NCBI GenBank assembly: GCA_014706385.1
Contig: JACGZH010000010.1
Span: 62,001-126,000, forward strand
DNA: 64,000 bases
From: Phaffia rhodozyma
Taxonomy: Eukaryota; Basidiomycota; Tremellomycetes; Cystofilobasidiales; Mrakiaceae
Reading direction: 5' to 3'
This document shows positions 33,079 through 46,692 of the stretch, in pieces (within the stretch, counting starts at the first letter, position 1; every line of letters begins with the position of its first letter). The notes beneath the pieces are model-generated. The model ran no database searches. It had not been told where the DNA came from and saw nothing but the letters and a program-made list of their open reading frames with translations. The translations under genes were made by a program, and so were the position numbers.

Positions 33079-35484
33079 ATGGCAAAGAAATCAATGAACC
33101 CGGCCGATGCACATCGTTCGTTCTCGTTCTCATACGTCCTATTTACCGCGGAACCACAGGGCTGACCGATCGAATCTCTGGATTGAATCTTTTGACAATT
33201 AATCAAGGGAAAGCACAGAGAGCGAAAGAGATCAAAAAGGTCTGTGGTCTCACGTCCATCTATCTTTCCAATCCTGTTGTTTTCTCTCCTCTCCTTGTGT
33301 GCACATTCGGACATGTGTCCTGAGCTGGGTCGCTTGTTTGAACTCTTCTCTCGAACGTAGAACAAAGCGGATAGGAAAAAAGTCCGAGAGGTCGCTACGT
33401 TGAAGAAGGACACCGGAGGTACTGTTCACGTTCAGCCTTCTCTTGTCTACTCATCTGACCTCTTTCCTTCCACTCAATCTGTTTTCTTTTTCTCTTTCTC
33501 TATTTCTTCCGATCATCATTGCCATTGTTAATACACACACATACAAACACACAGGCATCGAAGCTGACATACGTAGATTACAAGCCCAAGCGAAATCAGG
33601 CCCACTCTCCGCTAGGGATAGAGATCAACTCGAGGCTCTCCAGTCAGAGCTCACTTATGTTCAAAAGCAAAAGGCAGAGTACGTGGAGAAACACCCGGAA
33701 CATAGGTCGATCGTCTACAAACGAGAGGACGAGCGAGAAAAAGAGGCGAGGGAGAGGGACGAAGCGAAAGGCAAGGCCAGAGCTGCAGCAGGGCTTTATG
33801 ATGAGCAGGGTAAACTCGTAAGTTCTCTAGCCGGACGTGAATGTCCAAGCAGGCTTCCCTTGTAGTCGCGTGAGTAGGTGGCGAGTTTGACGCGTTGGGT
33901 TCCTATCTCTTTTCTCCTCTTCCTGGCCAAACAGAGACACCCGGAACGATCGATCTACTATGATCCAGTGTTGAATCCGTTCGGAGTTCCTCCTCCAGGG
34001 ATGCCTTATCGAGAGAAACGTAGGTTTCTTCAGCTACTTCACACGTCCTACTATCAACCGGCAGAAAGGAAACATTCATCTGATACTGATCCTTTCTTCG
34101 AATTCGATGACCTCAGCGTTCATGCCTCCGCTACCTACCGGACCCGTTCCGGTCGACCCATACGCAGTGCTTGAACCAGACATCGCATCAGGTATCGTCG
34201 TCTTTTCCAACACTTTGTTTCTTTCTGGAACTTGCGCTGATACTAGATATCAATTCTATTTTATTTTTAAAACCTCCACAACTTGTCCTTGTCATCCACC
34301 GGGTTTTGATTGAAGATTCTGACGAGGATTCTGAAGAAGATTCAGATGATTCAGACGATTCAGATATCCCTCTACCTTCCGCTCCTCCACCTTCACGCGC
34401 CGTACCCGCTACCCCTCTGACGGGCACTCCATCAGAATCTGAGTCTGATGACGATGACATCCCCCTGCCCACAGCGCCAAACCCAAATCCAAAAGCTTTG
34501 GTCCAGCCGCCTCTCCCTCCTGGACCACCCCCTCCGCCACCTTTTAACATGGGTTCATCTTACCCTCCGTATCCACCCCCAGGATTCAACCCAGGATTCC
34601 CTCCGTTCCGACCTGGGTTTGGTCCCGGACCGTATCCACCCCGTCCGGCCGGTTTCAACAACCAACCTTTCTTCCGTCTGCCACAGAACGGGAACCCGAA
34701 CCGACCACCGATGAACAGGCCACCAACCGCCAGGCAACCACCACCGATGTTACATGATCCGCTGAACTCGAACCCTGTACAGAGTTTCCAAGCACACCAA
34801 CACGCGAGAAAACACCCTTCGTTACCTGATAACCCGAACATGATTTCTGTCCGAGCGACCGATGATAACAAATTTGACAAACCAGACGGAGAAAACTCCA
34901 CACCGACGGCGGCGGCGTCAGCGTCCGCTCCTTCACAAGTCATCTCCGCTGCCCCTCAACTCCGAGATTTCAGGAAAGAATCAGCAGCGTTCGTCCCACT
35001 GGCCGTCAAACGGAAAAGAGCGGCCGAAGCTGCTTTAGCTTCCAAACGAGTCAACGCCGCTCCTTCTTTGTCGGCACCTTCTTCTTTCAGCACAGTAGGC
35101 AATGGATCAGACATCGGGCCGTCCCTCCCCGACTTCTCCTCTTCCCAGTCATCAGCACATCACCAACCATCAACACTACCATCAACAACAACAACAACAA
35201 CAACAGCATCATCATCGTCAAGAGATTCGACAGGTGACTATCAAGAAAAATCAATCTCGTTCGATGACGTCCGTTCGAAACCTATAACCGAACGGCCAGC
35301 CGGGCCAGGCTTAGGTTCAGGCAATGAACTCCTCGGCGGTCTCTTGGGTGTCTTGGGTAAAGCAGGGTTCGGTCGACCCGGACCTGCCGCTACAGCCGGT
35401 GCTGGTTCGGGCGGTCCGGCCAAGAAGGGAGATAAAGATGGATACGAGGGGTTCTTGAAAGGACTAGGCGGATTGGATGGGTGA
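33079..35484 (+). CDS. WBP11-like pre-mRNA splicing factor
   Basis: WBP11 is a nuclear, proline-rich spliceosome-associated protein that binds WW domains. Seven exons (33079-33115, 33208-33239, 33361-33418, 33555-33817, 33935-34019, 34117-34191, 34316-35484) give 572 residues in frame. The N-terminal Wbp11 domain is recognisable: MAKKSMNPADAHRKAQRAKE, then KKNKADRKKVREVATLKK and the helical GIEADIRRLQAQAKSG. Later come RHPERSIYYDPVLNPFGVPP, an acidic DSDE stretch and long Pro-rich runs (PPLPPGPPPPPPF; GSSYPPYPPPGFNPG) able to bind WW/SH3 domains. A Thr/Ser run (34980-35230) and a Gly-rich end (FLKGLGGLDG) follow. The first three exons are only 37, 32 and 58 nt. Confidence 0.88.
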
Positions 35485-35790
35485 GAGATCTCAGGAGAAT
35501 TAGTTTCAGTCTCGTGTCTCTGTCGCAGCGACGGATTTCAAAAGGCGTGAAAACAGTTCCCATGGGTTGAACGATCAGATACGTTTATATATTATAATAG
35601 GAAGGGTTCTTCTCGAGAGAAGTTTCGTCCTCTTTTGGTCACATCAAACAGGAAGAAGGTTGTACAACATGAACGACACCTAAAGAATTGAAGGAAGGGA
35701 ACGAAGACAAAGGGAATAATCAAATCAAATGGGAAGACATATAAAGGCAGCTTGGGGCAAGAAAGAAAAAAAGAAGGCAAAAGCATCTAA
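35485..35790. other. Convergent 3' flanks, WBP11-like and RAD51
   Basis: 306 bp between the two stops, AT-rich. No gene seen. Confidence 0.4.
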
Positions 35791-37818
35791 TCAATTATCA
35801 TCCATCTCTTCTGGCTCTCCAATTCCATCCGCACTGTTTGACGAGGAAAAAAAAAGGATACCTTGTCAATTTCTACACACACCATTTGATAGACAGAAAG
35901 GATATTGCCAAAAAAAAAAGTAAAAGACACGTACTTGATGCTAAACAGGCAATCACTCTCTGGTAAGCACGGCGAGTCGTACACCTTGCACTTTCGATTG
36001 CTGCCTCTGTGTTTACTTAGGAACAGCCGCGTCGTCGCCGCATGAGCCCTATATCGAAATCATAGGGAAGAAGAAGTCAGAGAAAGCTCGTGTTGTGCAG
36101 TCAGGGAACAAAAAATGCAGAACTGGTCAATGCGAACATGATGTTTCCTCCAATAGGTTTCTTATCTGGCCCCATCATCGCTCCTCCATCTACACTGGCA
36201 ACCACCTGATTTGTAACCACTACGGCAATTCCGTACTGTTCGAACCAAGGCAGATATTTCAATGAATAAAAACCACCACTTGCATCAGTACACCAAGAAT
36301 AGACATCAGTTTCAACCAAGATAAATGATAACAAACCTCATCGGCTAGCCTCATGAGCGTTCGTAGGAACTTGGCCAGATGGATCTGCCTAGCCGAGAGC
36401 TCTCCTCGGCCGGAGAAATCAACTCGGTAGAGTGAGGTACAAGAATCCACGATAAGCAACGAAAACCTAAGAAGAAAACACACAGAGGAGAATCAAGCAT
36501 GAGTACGCGTAAATAGACACGAAAAACAGACGACACGTACCTAGACTCTGCCATCATCGCGCTAGCTTGCAAGAGTAGTTTCTGCTGATGATCCGAATTG
36601 TACGCTCTGACGAGAACAGAGTCAATGATTGAGTGAGTTCCTCCATCTAGTAACCGTACAATTTGACGGAAGAGTTGTTGTGACAGACCTTGCATATGCA
36701 ATATTATCCAGCACCTCCTCGCCATTGAGCCCAAATCGCTCCGCCACAGCGAGTACTCTTACCGGTCGAAACGTTCCTTCTGTGTCGATATACAAACACT
36801 TTCCTTCTCCTCCTCCCATTGTTATCGGTAGCTAGAAAACATATTTGTTAAAACCCATGATATAAATATCGGGGCGACATCGAGGGGTCAGGGTAGGGCG
36901 AGATGAGACTTTACCTGGCAGGTAACAGCAAGTGTGTGACATAATTGACTCTTTCCTGTTCGGAATTCTCCAATAAGCTCAGTGATAGCTCCTGTTTCAA
37001 TACCGCCTGCATTTACAGAATAGACCAGAGATGGGCCAGATGCTTTAGTGACTCGACGATAATGTCGGAGAGGTGTCGATAAAATGAACGTACCACCTAA
37101 CAACGTGTCCAGGACCTTGCTTCCGGTGGAGATACACACCAACTCGGATCGGCGCTGATGGAACTCGGTGGCGGTCGTGAATCCCATCGGAACAAGCTTG
37201 TTGGCTGGAGAAGATTGAATACCAAGAGTGCGAGTTGAACAAGCGATACTTGCACGCTTCCTAGGGAAATGACAAGTAATTATAGTTTGGCTAACCTTCG
37301 ATAAGAATCTTGTCAGCCTTGGCCTCGGATATCCCCTTGATCCCAATCAACGTCTTTTTCGGAGTGAACGCCACTGATTCCACCGTACTGTTGAAATGTA
37401 CACATCAAACAACAAGAGACATTCGAAGGAAATTAATGCTCAGAATGAATATAGATTTTTGAAAAGAAGAAGATAGGACAAGTAAGCTGAAGAGTGAACG
37501 AACTGAAGGCCTGCGTCCTGAAGTTTCTTGCAATCGGCCGGAGAAATACCAGACTCCTGTTAGCGGAAAATGTAAAGAAGATGTGCTCGTACGCAGGTTA
37601 GCAAACTCGATGAATCCTCATAACGAGATTCTTCGCAAAGAAGAGCGCGGTTGAAGAAGATAGGAAACATGTCGAGTGGAGTAAAGGAAGAAAAAGAAAG
37701 GAATACGAACAGAGAGCTTGATGACGAGGAGCGGTCCAATGGACTCGTCTCCAAAATCACCCTCCTCCTCGGCTCCTACTAACTCATTTTGGTTTGTCTG
37801 CTGAGTAAGGTCGTCCAT
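35791..37818 (-). CDS. RAD51: RAD51 strand-exchange recombinase
   Basis: Nuclear ATPase forming filaments on single-stranded DNA for homologous recombination. ATG at 37818-37816 ([13 protein letters not shown]), stop 35793-35791. In order: the HhH N-terminal domain ([34 protein letters not shown]), ATTEF-type [19 protein letters not shown], Walker [10 protein letters not shown], the RAD51 signature [19 protein letters not shown], Walker B LLIVDS, the loop region GRGELSARQ, and [14 protein letters not shown]. The last exon joins [16 protein letters not shown], the usual acidic end. At least nine exons. The upstream gap carries two ACGCGT motifs. Distinguished from DMC1 by the acidic N-terminus (EEEGDFGDE) and the VVASVDGGA context; identity as RAD51 is firm. 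Confidence 0.96.
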
Positions 37819-38170
37819 GTATGTATGTGTCTGCTGATAACAAATGAGATAGGCGTGTGCAATGAACAAGCTGGGTGTATGCTGATGTGAGTGCAATGTG
37901 GTGGAGACAAATCCATCAGAGAAACGATCGAAAGTGGCGACAAAGAAGTAGCCACGCGCAGCAAAGGGCCCAAGCTCATTAACGCGTATCGCGTTGCGAC
38001 GCGTCTATGTAATCAAGTATTGATATATAATACATAAGATAACAACTTGGCATGGCAATATCTTACCTCGCTTTACTGATTAACTTGTCTGCACTTTCTT
38101 TGGGCTCTTACTTCTACCTAGCCTCCTGCGACATCTATTCTACCCTTGGGTTCATCATACATCTGGCCTG
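37819..38170. promoter_or_regulatory. Divergent promoter with paired ACGCGT (MCB-like) sites
   Basis: Between the RAD51 ATG (-) and the glycosyltransferase-like ATG (+). Two perfect ACGCGT hexamers, 37982-37987 and 37999-38004, lie 164-187 bp upstream of RAD51, with a further CGCG between them. MCB sites bind MBF (Mbp1/Swi6) and drive G1/S genes including RAD51 in budding yeast. Activity here is inferred. Confidence 0.55.
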
Positions 38171-41100
38171 ATGCATTTGCCTCCGCCAAAGATTCTTCTT
38201 ACCGTCATCTTGGTCTTAGGATCGATTTGTCTGTTCTACGTCCATTCGTCTCTACGAACAGACATTCAAACCCAATCAAGTCTGATAGAGAAGCAACAAG
38301 CAAGGCCTATTAAAGGCCGGTTCCCTGCGTGGTATGGTAACCCCGAGATAGTAGGAGCTAGTCCGTGGGACTACCAGGTTAAATGGAATGGAGAAGAAGG
38401 AAGAAAGAAGAGGGTGCTATTCTTGACAGGTGAGTTTCAATCTCTTTACACTTCACCGTAATCTTTAAGAAACGCTGATTCACTCTTTCTATTCTCTTGG
38501 TTTTGGCGTCATCGTAGATTACCTTGGTGTGTAGCATAGCTTTGTGTACATGGATCATAGATTGTCCTTCCTTACGCTAATCTACTCTATGTGTCGACTG
38601 ATACGAAAGATTATCTGGATCGAATGGAGTGAGACTCTTCTTCTTTCTAAGAAACAAACGAATAACAGAATCACCTCGATGTTGAGATTTCGTCGTTAAG
38701 GAGGTGAATAGATTGGCATGTATATGATCTTTGACCGTTCTGGATTGCAACCCTCTTTCGTCCATTTAGTACGGTCATCTATGAACTAATCGATGCCTCC
38801 CTCCGGCATCCAGGCTTAGTAGTCGACGTATGGGGCCCTCAATGGGGAGAATGTGAGTAAGCTCATTGACCTGTTCAAATTGATTTATCTATCATAAATA
38901 TCATAGAACTTGAAGGAATACCAGGCTGATTTATCCTTCTCCTTTGTTTGTATCTACTTCCGAAAGGGGACAACACGAAGACGCTCTCAGATAACATCCA
39001 TGCTCGATGGGGATGTGGGTATTGGGATGTTATCTGGACTTTTGCACATCTGCTGAAAGAGTTTGTCTGGTCGTTTCTGGTACATTGATTCATGACCTAT
39101 TTTGACATATACTGATTTCGTTTCATGCGCCATTTGCTCATTGATGGCGATCAATCCTTCATCCGTTCTGCTAGGTCTGATCCGTTGGTTGATGCGCCCG
39201 GTTGCAATACTGTCTGGGTACAGTACGTATCTTCTATCGCGCTATATCGTTATTTCGATACATAAGACCGATAAGTTGGATCCATCTTCTCAATACATGT
39301 TACAGACAACTGGGGGATTGTCATGACGGCACGCCAGAAAATAGCTGTATGAGAGTACGAGCATGCTACTTGTGTTTCTTTTTCTCAGTATGAGCCTGAC
39401 CGAGGCTTTGTCTACTTGAATTCGAAAACAGGAATGGATGCCCTACCTAGGGAATGTCACCCTCTCAAGGTATTTAATCTTCTGAATCCGTGATATTAAT
39501 CATTACTTGAAATTAACCCATCATCCAATATCTCTATCTTCTTGAATCTATTTTTCCTCTTCGGTTAACTGATGACCAAACAGATACGCATTTGAGTTGA
39601 CCGAAGTGTTTACTCATCAACGAATCTCGAAACTCTTTCCCGGCCATACCATGCACCTCTTTGGTCATTCGCCTGATGCTGTGCGTTCTCTTTATCCTCT
39701 CTTTTGGCTATATCGACTAGTAATCTCATGACACTAACAACTCTTCACCTTGTGCATATATCTAATCTTAAATTGTCTAGGCAAAGTACGCCCTCCTCTC
39801 CACAGCCACACAGTCTCTTCTCTACTCCACTTGATATCGTCGTACTAAATCTGACTCTTCTCTGAATAATTCGAACCCCAAAGTGAATGGGAATTCTATC
39901 CTTTCAATTCTTGGAAACAAAAATCCAAGAATGCCGTCCTATTTGGGTTTGGTGGTTCTTTCTATCCCCTCCGAACGACTATAGACGATGCAATTCGCGA
40001 AGGCAAAACATCCATTCAGAGATTCAGTCATCCAGGTTTGTCTCGCTTCGATTCGGTCTCACTTCTGTCCATAATATTTCTCTTTTCAATTCTAACTGTG
40101 TGTTCTTAATTTTTGTCGATACACACAAATCTTGAAAGGCTACTCTATTTCTCAACCACAGACTGCTTATTCCGATCGACCCAAGACGTACTCTGTTTCA
40201 TCAGAGTTCTACAAAAATCACATACGAACGAGAGAAGAGTTTGCAAAGGGAATGAGGGAAGCTCAGATCTGTATCGTTCGTCAACCATTGCTTTTTTTTC
40301 TGTGCAAATCTCGAGAAGTGGTGGTTGTGTGTCAAGTATGCAGAAAAATAAGTTTATCGTTGAATACTGATGAAACTCCTGGGTTGAAATTAGTTTGATT
40401 CGAGCTTGGAGCGAAAGATGATTCGAAAGTAACAGCCCTCCTTTTCTTCTCTTGAAATTCGTTTCAATACGCCACGAGGCTTTCACTGACTTCTCCGCCT
40501 ACTTGCACTCTTCCTCAAAATAGATACGCGCAAGCGCTTCTTAGGTTTGTGTTTTGTCCGAAAGAAGAAAATCCAATTAAGAGCAAAGATGGGAGAGAAC
40601 CCATTCAGCTAATGACGGTCTGCCTGTTCTACTTTTGTGACTTATAATTCATTAATTGACAGTGGCTGTGTGATTGCTGGAGATCTACCCACCGAGATGG
40701 AGGGTTCGTCATTTTGGGTCTTCACATCTAGATCCATCTCGCGGCAATATAACGAGACCACGCTGATTTCTGATTTTCCCTCGGGATGCCGAACTGAACG
40801 ACAGATGAGTTGTCCGAGTTCATGGTTGTTTTGCAACCTTACTGGTCCATAGAAGTTAGTATACAGCTTGTTCTCTCTTTTTTTGCCTTGGTCTGTCAGC
40901 TTCTGAAGGATGCTTCTTGTTTTTGCTTTTTTTACTTCTTGCAGCAAATCAATCAAGTTGTTGCCAAAGCGCTCGCCAATCCAGCCGAACTCCAGCGAAA
41001 GGCGCTTGCGGGATTCATGTTTGCCAGAGAGCATTTGACGAATTTGAGAAAAGTCGATAAGGCTATGGAATTGTTTGTCGGAGGCTACGAAAGGGGTGAG

Positions 41101-41335
41101 AGGGGTTATAAGTTTCCTTACGGATTTTCTATGCGGTGCGTCGTCCTCTCGCTTTGTTCATTTCAGCTGAATCCTTATCTGTAAATGAAGCCTAACGAAC
41201 TATGTGATCTATGGATACTCTTTTGATTATAGGTGTCGATCTCATTGGGGAAATGATGACGGGTTCAGACCGTCGTGGTGCGAGGACGGTTCATTCTTGG
41301 GACTAGAAGGTCCACCAAGTTATAGGCCTTCATGA
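38171..41335 (+). CDS. Probable type II membrane glycosyltransferase
   Basis: Starts MHLPPPKILL followed by a single hydrophobic segment (LTVILVLGSICLFYV), a signal anchor typical of Golgi glycosyltransferases. Then come Rossmann-like pieces (KRVLFLT; VIYELIDASLRHPGLVVDVW) and HARWGCGYWDVIW. Other parts are KLFPGHTMHLFGH, then VLFGFGGSFYPLRTTIDDA, SIQRFSHPGYS, the helix KGMREAQICIFDSS and a late block SGCVIAGDLPTEMEG. This last block, a glycine-rich turn followed by an acidic residue and a long helix (QINQVVAKALANP), resembles the sugar-nucleotide site of GT-B/CgeB-like enzymes. Family and donor sugar are not determined. About ten exons; not every join was fixed, notably between 38430 and 39600. 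Stop 41333-41335. Shares an upstream region with RAD51. Confidence 0.55.
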
Positions 41336-41631
41336 TGTATTCTCTCCTCTTCTTTGATATTTTCATTCTATTTAAAAAAATCGTAGATGATGATGTGATA
41401 TGTTTCTTCATCTCTAAATGGGTTCTACATGTTCACTAGATCAAAGAATGAGAGATAAATGAGAATGAAGGGTGCGTGTGAGGTTGCTCAGAAGAGAATA
41501 ACTGCAGTAAAACTTGAAATACAGGAAGTGTCTGCATTCAGTAGAGAAAAGTAAAGAAAAAATCACTTTCTCATCCTCTCTCCTTCCGACCGATTAGTCT
41601 CTTTCACAACATCATCAATTTAGAGTACCCT
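41336..41631. promoter_or_regulatory. Gap upstream of the mitochondrial orphan
   Basis: Just under 300 bp, AT-rich. No motif or gene seen. Confidence 0.3.
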
Positions 41632-43746
41632 ATGTTGGCTTATTATCGGTCGGCTTGTGTCGCACAGATCTCAGGTAACCCACTGTATTCTTCTGTCTTG
41701 CTCATCCTTTATCCGAAATAATCATTTTCAGACATCTTGAAACTCAATCATCTTTTGACCGGTTCTCCTCCAGGTCGATTAACTGTCAGAATCCCTGGTC
41801 GACCCTACACGACCTCTTCTCCTCATAACTCACAAGGAACTCCAGAAACAGATATAAATAAAAACCAGACAACCTGCGGAGCAGAATTAGGGCCCAAAAA
41901 AGGAGCGACAAACGGAGGTGGACAACCCAAGAATATCATTCGACGTTCGGCTACTTCATTAGATATAGCGGAAGCCAAAGTTCGAGCTGCAGCTCTCACA
42001 CAAGCGAGAGTTGCCAAGGCAAAGGCTAAAGCTAAGGCTAGACCTAAGGTGTTCCCAAAATCTGTTGAGGTTTCGAGCTCCAATCGAACTCATCAATTGG
42101 ATACACCGTATGGCAGGAAGATATGGCCGGGAGCTCCGAAGAATGCCGTGTTTGTGAAGACGATACTGCCACCCGTTGAGTCAAAGTTGATTCCTACTGA
42201 TAGGGAAGACCCGTCGAGTAATTTAACAACCACGATGAAGAATACAAAAAAGAAGGGCCAGAAGAATAGAGCTGCTCGTCAAAGAGCGACGGGAAAGTGG
42301 TACTTGATTACCGAAGACGACTTTCCAACCGATTCGTCGGGTCCGTCACTACTACTGCTACCATCACTACCACCATCACCACCTCCGCCACAACAACACT
42401 CACCAACAGAACAGGCAACAGGAATCCCAGAGCCTCATCCAAGATCACTTAGTGAATCCAAATCGGTGTTGCCCTTCTCACCTGTCTGGTCATCACCATC
42501 TTCACCTTCCGTTACTCCTTCGACCAAAGAATCTTCTCTTTCCTCCAAACCATCATCTTCGGTCAAGACCACTTCGGACTCCCAACTTTCTTCGTCTTCA
42601 TTCTTGGATATCGCATCTGAATCAACATTAGCGGATGCTGTCGCATTACCCTCTACAAGTACATCAACATTAGTAACAGACACTGTACCTCTCGCTCCTT
42701 CTTCAACAGCCTCTCCGAGCACTCGATCGACAGAATTCAGAAGCACGTTGACGAAGGCCGAAGAGTATGAGCGCCTTTGGGAAGCTGAGTTCAAAAACCA
42801 ACGATCATTTGCTATTCGGAACCCATTAAGTATTCCTCGATCAACCTCTAAAACTACACCGCCTCCTCTCTCTTTCTCTTGTGCACTCTCCTTTCCACCT
42901 CTCTCAGAAGTCCTCTCTCCACCTTCGCCCGCGCACAATATCTTTCCTCAACTTGTTCCTTCTGCCCCAGGAAGATCTCCGTTTCGAACTCCTCCTGCGC
43001 CTTCAGTACTAGCAAGGGAGATTCCTTCGGTAGAGTTACTTGACATACTCGTCCCGCCATCAGGTAACTTCAAGACTTCTCAGTTGAACTACAATAGATC
43101 GAATCCACCCCAGATACCTCGTAGACTCCCGACGGCTTTCAGACATCCTGCCTTCGAGTCATTCCTGTCCGAATACATCCAGCTTACGCCTATCTCCTCT
43201 CTCTCTCCTGCTTGGAAAAAAACGCCTTCTGCCGCTGCTCTCGAGGGAAAGAAGGGAGGTGAAGAGGACAGTGTCCGCGCTTTAGAAGATGGATCAATAG
43301 ATAGACGGACAGTTGTACCTTTCAATGTATCCGACCCTAACTGGACACCTTCAGTTACTCAAGTTGCTCTCCTTCGAGCAGCTACCTCCAAGAAGGATAC
43401 ATTCGTCGCTGTTCGCAAGCCCGTCTTATCAACCGAAGAGGGACCTATCAGTCGATCGAAACGTAGGGCTAGATATATAGCCAGGAGAGAGGATGAAAGG
43501 ATGGGGAAGGAGATACAGGCCAAGGTTGAAAGGGAGAGGCTTGCGAGAGAGGAGAAGGGACTCGGATGGTCAGAAAGAATCAGAAGAAGATTGGAGGAGA
43601 GAGAACGTAGAGATGCTGGGACGAATTCTGTTTTCTCGCCTCCGCCATTTCGGCCTCCGCCTCCGCTACCACCTCCTCAACCAGTACCATCATCTGCACC
43701 CTCAGGAACCCCAAAGTCATTGTCATCGTCGTCATCGAGCGATTGA
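41632..43746 (+). CDS. Orphan protein with predicted mitochondrial presequence
   Basis: Two exons, 41632-41674 and 41732-43746, joined in frame (MLAYYRSACVAQIS then DILKLNHLL), 685 residues. The first 45 or so residues lack acids apart from one Asp and carry Arg, Ser and hydrophobics, including RLTVRIPGRPYTTSSP, which suits import into mitochondria. After that comes an Ala/Lys-rich helix (QARVAKAKAKAKARP), the block LDTPYGRKIWPGAPKNAVF, a long Ser/Pro/Thr-rich disordered region, then a conserved-looking part (RLPTAFRHPAFESFLSEYIQ; NVSDPNWTPSVTQVALLRAA). It ends with a strongly charged helix (SKRRARYIARREDERMGKE; ERLAREEKGLGWSERIRRR) and a Pro/Ser tail. No family recognised. A basic helical tail plus presequence could fit a mitoribosome or mitochondrial RNA protein, but this is a guess. 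Confidence 0.7.
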
Positions 43747-43897
43747 TATTGAATTACCGCCTATATATGTTATCTTTTACCAGGCTTTGTTAGGTTTCAA
43801 AACCTCATAGACGACCAGTGGCAGGACATTTCTATCTGATCATCAATACACTGTCTGAACACGAATATAACTATAATGAAACGACCGGTGCCTCACT

Positions 43898-45038
43898 CTA
43901 TTGAGCGATGGCAATACACTATACGTCAGCAATTTGGACCCAAGCGAATAAAAGACATTATCCCAAAATCAAAAGAAATACAGTATCAGTAATCCATCTT
44001 GTGATCGAGAGAACCAGGATGTGTGTAAGACACGGACCTCAACCTCGACAAGGACATCCTTGGGCAATCGGGCGACCTCAACGGTCGACCGTGCCGGCTT
44101 GGAAGGGTTGAAGAACTATTGAATTATCATAGAAGGTCGTAGGCAATAAGGCATATGTATTTTATCTGAGTTGACATTTCATCGCTTCTAAGGTAACGAT
44201 GAAAGAGGAGAAAAAATGACATACACTCTCATAAACACCATTGAACGCGACAAAGTCGTTCATGTTTTTGATGAACACGCTATGAACGCAAACAGAACGA
44301 TTGTGATCAGTCTTCGTCACATCTGCATATCATGTATTCCTTTTATAATTCTTTGAATAGACAAGAGATCAGAAGTGAAAAGAAATCAAGCGCCGTGGAC
44401 GAACGTGGTTTTGATGACCTTATCGGGAGAAGATCCGGCAGCCTTGAGGACATTGGACAAGTTCTTCAAAACTTGGGTCTATATTCGTTAGCAAAGAATA
44501 AGCATCCAAACAAAGGAAGAAGCCGTAAAAAGAAACAGGTCGGTAAAGAGTCAATGGGATATAACATCAAAGGAATATGTAGAGGACGAACGGTCTGCTC
44601 CTCGATAGTAGTTCCAACCACGGTCATAGATACGGGATCAAGGGGAATGCATCCACTGAGGTAGACCAAGCCATTGTATGAGATGGCTTGAGAGTAAGGT
44701 CCAATAGCCTTAGGAGCATCTGTATGTCGAAGTCATATTTTCAGTTGGATAGATATAAGAGTAGTGGTGAGCCATCTGTTTGAGTCTACCCTAGGGTAAT
44801 GCAAAAAGAATAACCCTCTCGGCCTGTCAAAGCAGGCAAATGTAGAGGCATGGAGAGATTGTGGCGGTGGGACCTCACCAGGAGTTGAAACGACAGAGTA
44901 AGAAGTAGACATTTTTCGTGTTGGCAAAGTAGATGTAAACGCTCGTCTGTACGAGGAAGTGAGTCGAGAAAGAGTGTGAAGCTGAATAGCCGTGGTGGTT
45001 CGTTTGAAAAGAGTCGTAGTGATGTAGAAGCCTGACAT
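43898..45038 (-). CDS. RidA/YjgF/Mmf1 family enamine/imine deaminase
   Basis: RidA hydrolyses reactive 2-aminoacrylate and other enamines released by PLP enzymes. Start 45038 ([13 protein letters not shown]). The first about 42 residues form an Arg/Ser/Thr-rich leader, and a second in-frame Met ([12 protein letters not shown]) could give a cytosolic form, matching the Mmf1/Hmf1 pair in yeast. Body: [20 protein letters not shown], then [44 protein letters not shown] and the catalytic-Arg block [12 protein letters not shown]. The last intron uses a GTCCGT donor and adds CIAIAQ, so the end reads VEVECIAIAQ, the normal family ending, with stop 43900-43898. Reading through instead gives an atypical tail. 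Confidence 0.93.
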
Positions 45039-45432
45039 ATTTGCTTAAAAGGCGGCGGACGACCTCATAAGAAGGAGAGGAAAAAAAGAAGATGGGAGAA
45101 ATTGGAAATTCGGCCGACGGGCGGCAACCGGAATTCAGCCAGCGCTAGTATATATCGATTGAACGCGCTCTTTTGTCATAGTAGAATCATTCTCTTGCTT
45201 TCATGACTCCAAATCTCACAGATAGATGTAAACATATAATAATTATGTATATACTGGCCGTATTCCCCGAAGACCAGAATTAACAAAAGAAAAGAGCAAA
45301 AACGAAATGGAGATGGTCTCCAAAAGAGGCAAGCAACCGGTCATGCCCGCATGTGCGGAAGCAGTACCAGCAAGAAAAGCTAAGAAATGGGAATGTAAGA
45401 ATGGAGCCTGGGCGATAAATGATGCTAATTGT
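45039..45432. other. Gap between RidA start and H3 stop
   Basis: 394 bp upstream of RidA and downstream of H3, both minus. Contains the RidA promoter and the H3 3' UTR. No gene or motif picked out. Confidence 0.35.

Positions 45433-46692
<1,260 letters not shown>

Noticed and set aside
35102..35287. Gln/His-rich frame within the WBP11-like gene
   Set aside because: Out of frame with the in-frame Thr/Ser run; the CAA/CAT repeat reads as poly-Gln only in the wrong frame.
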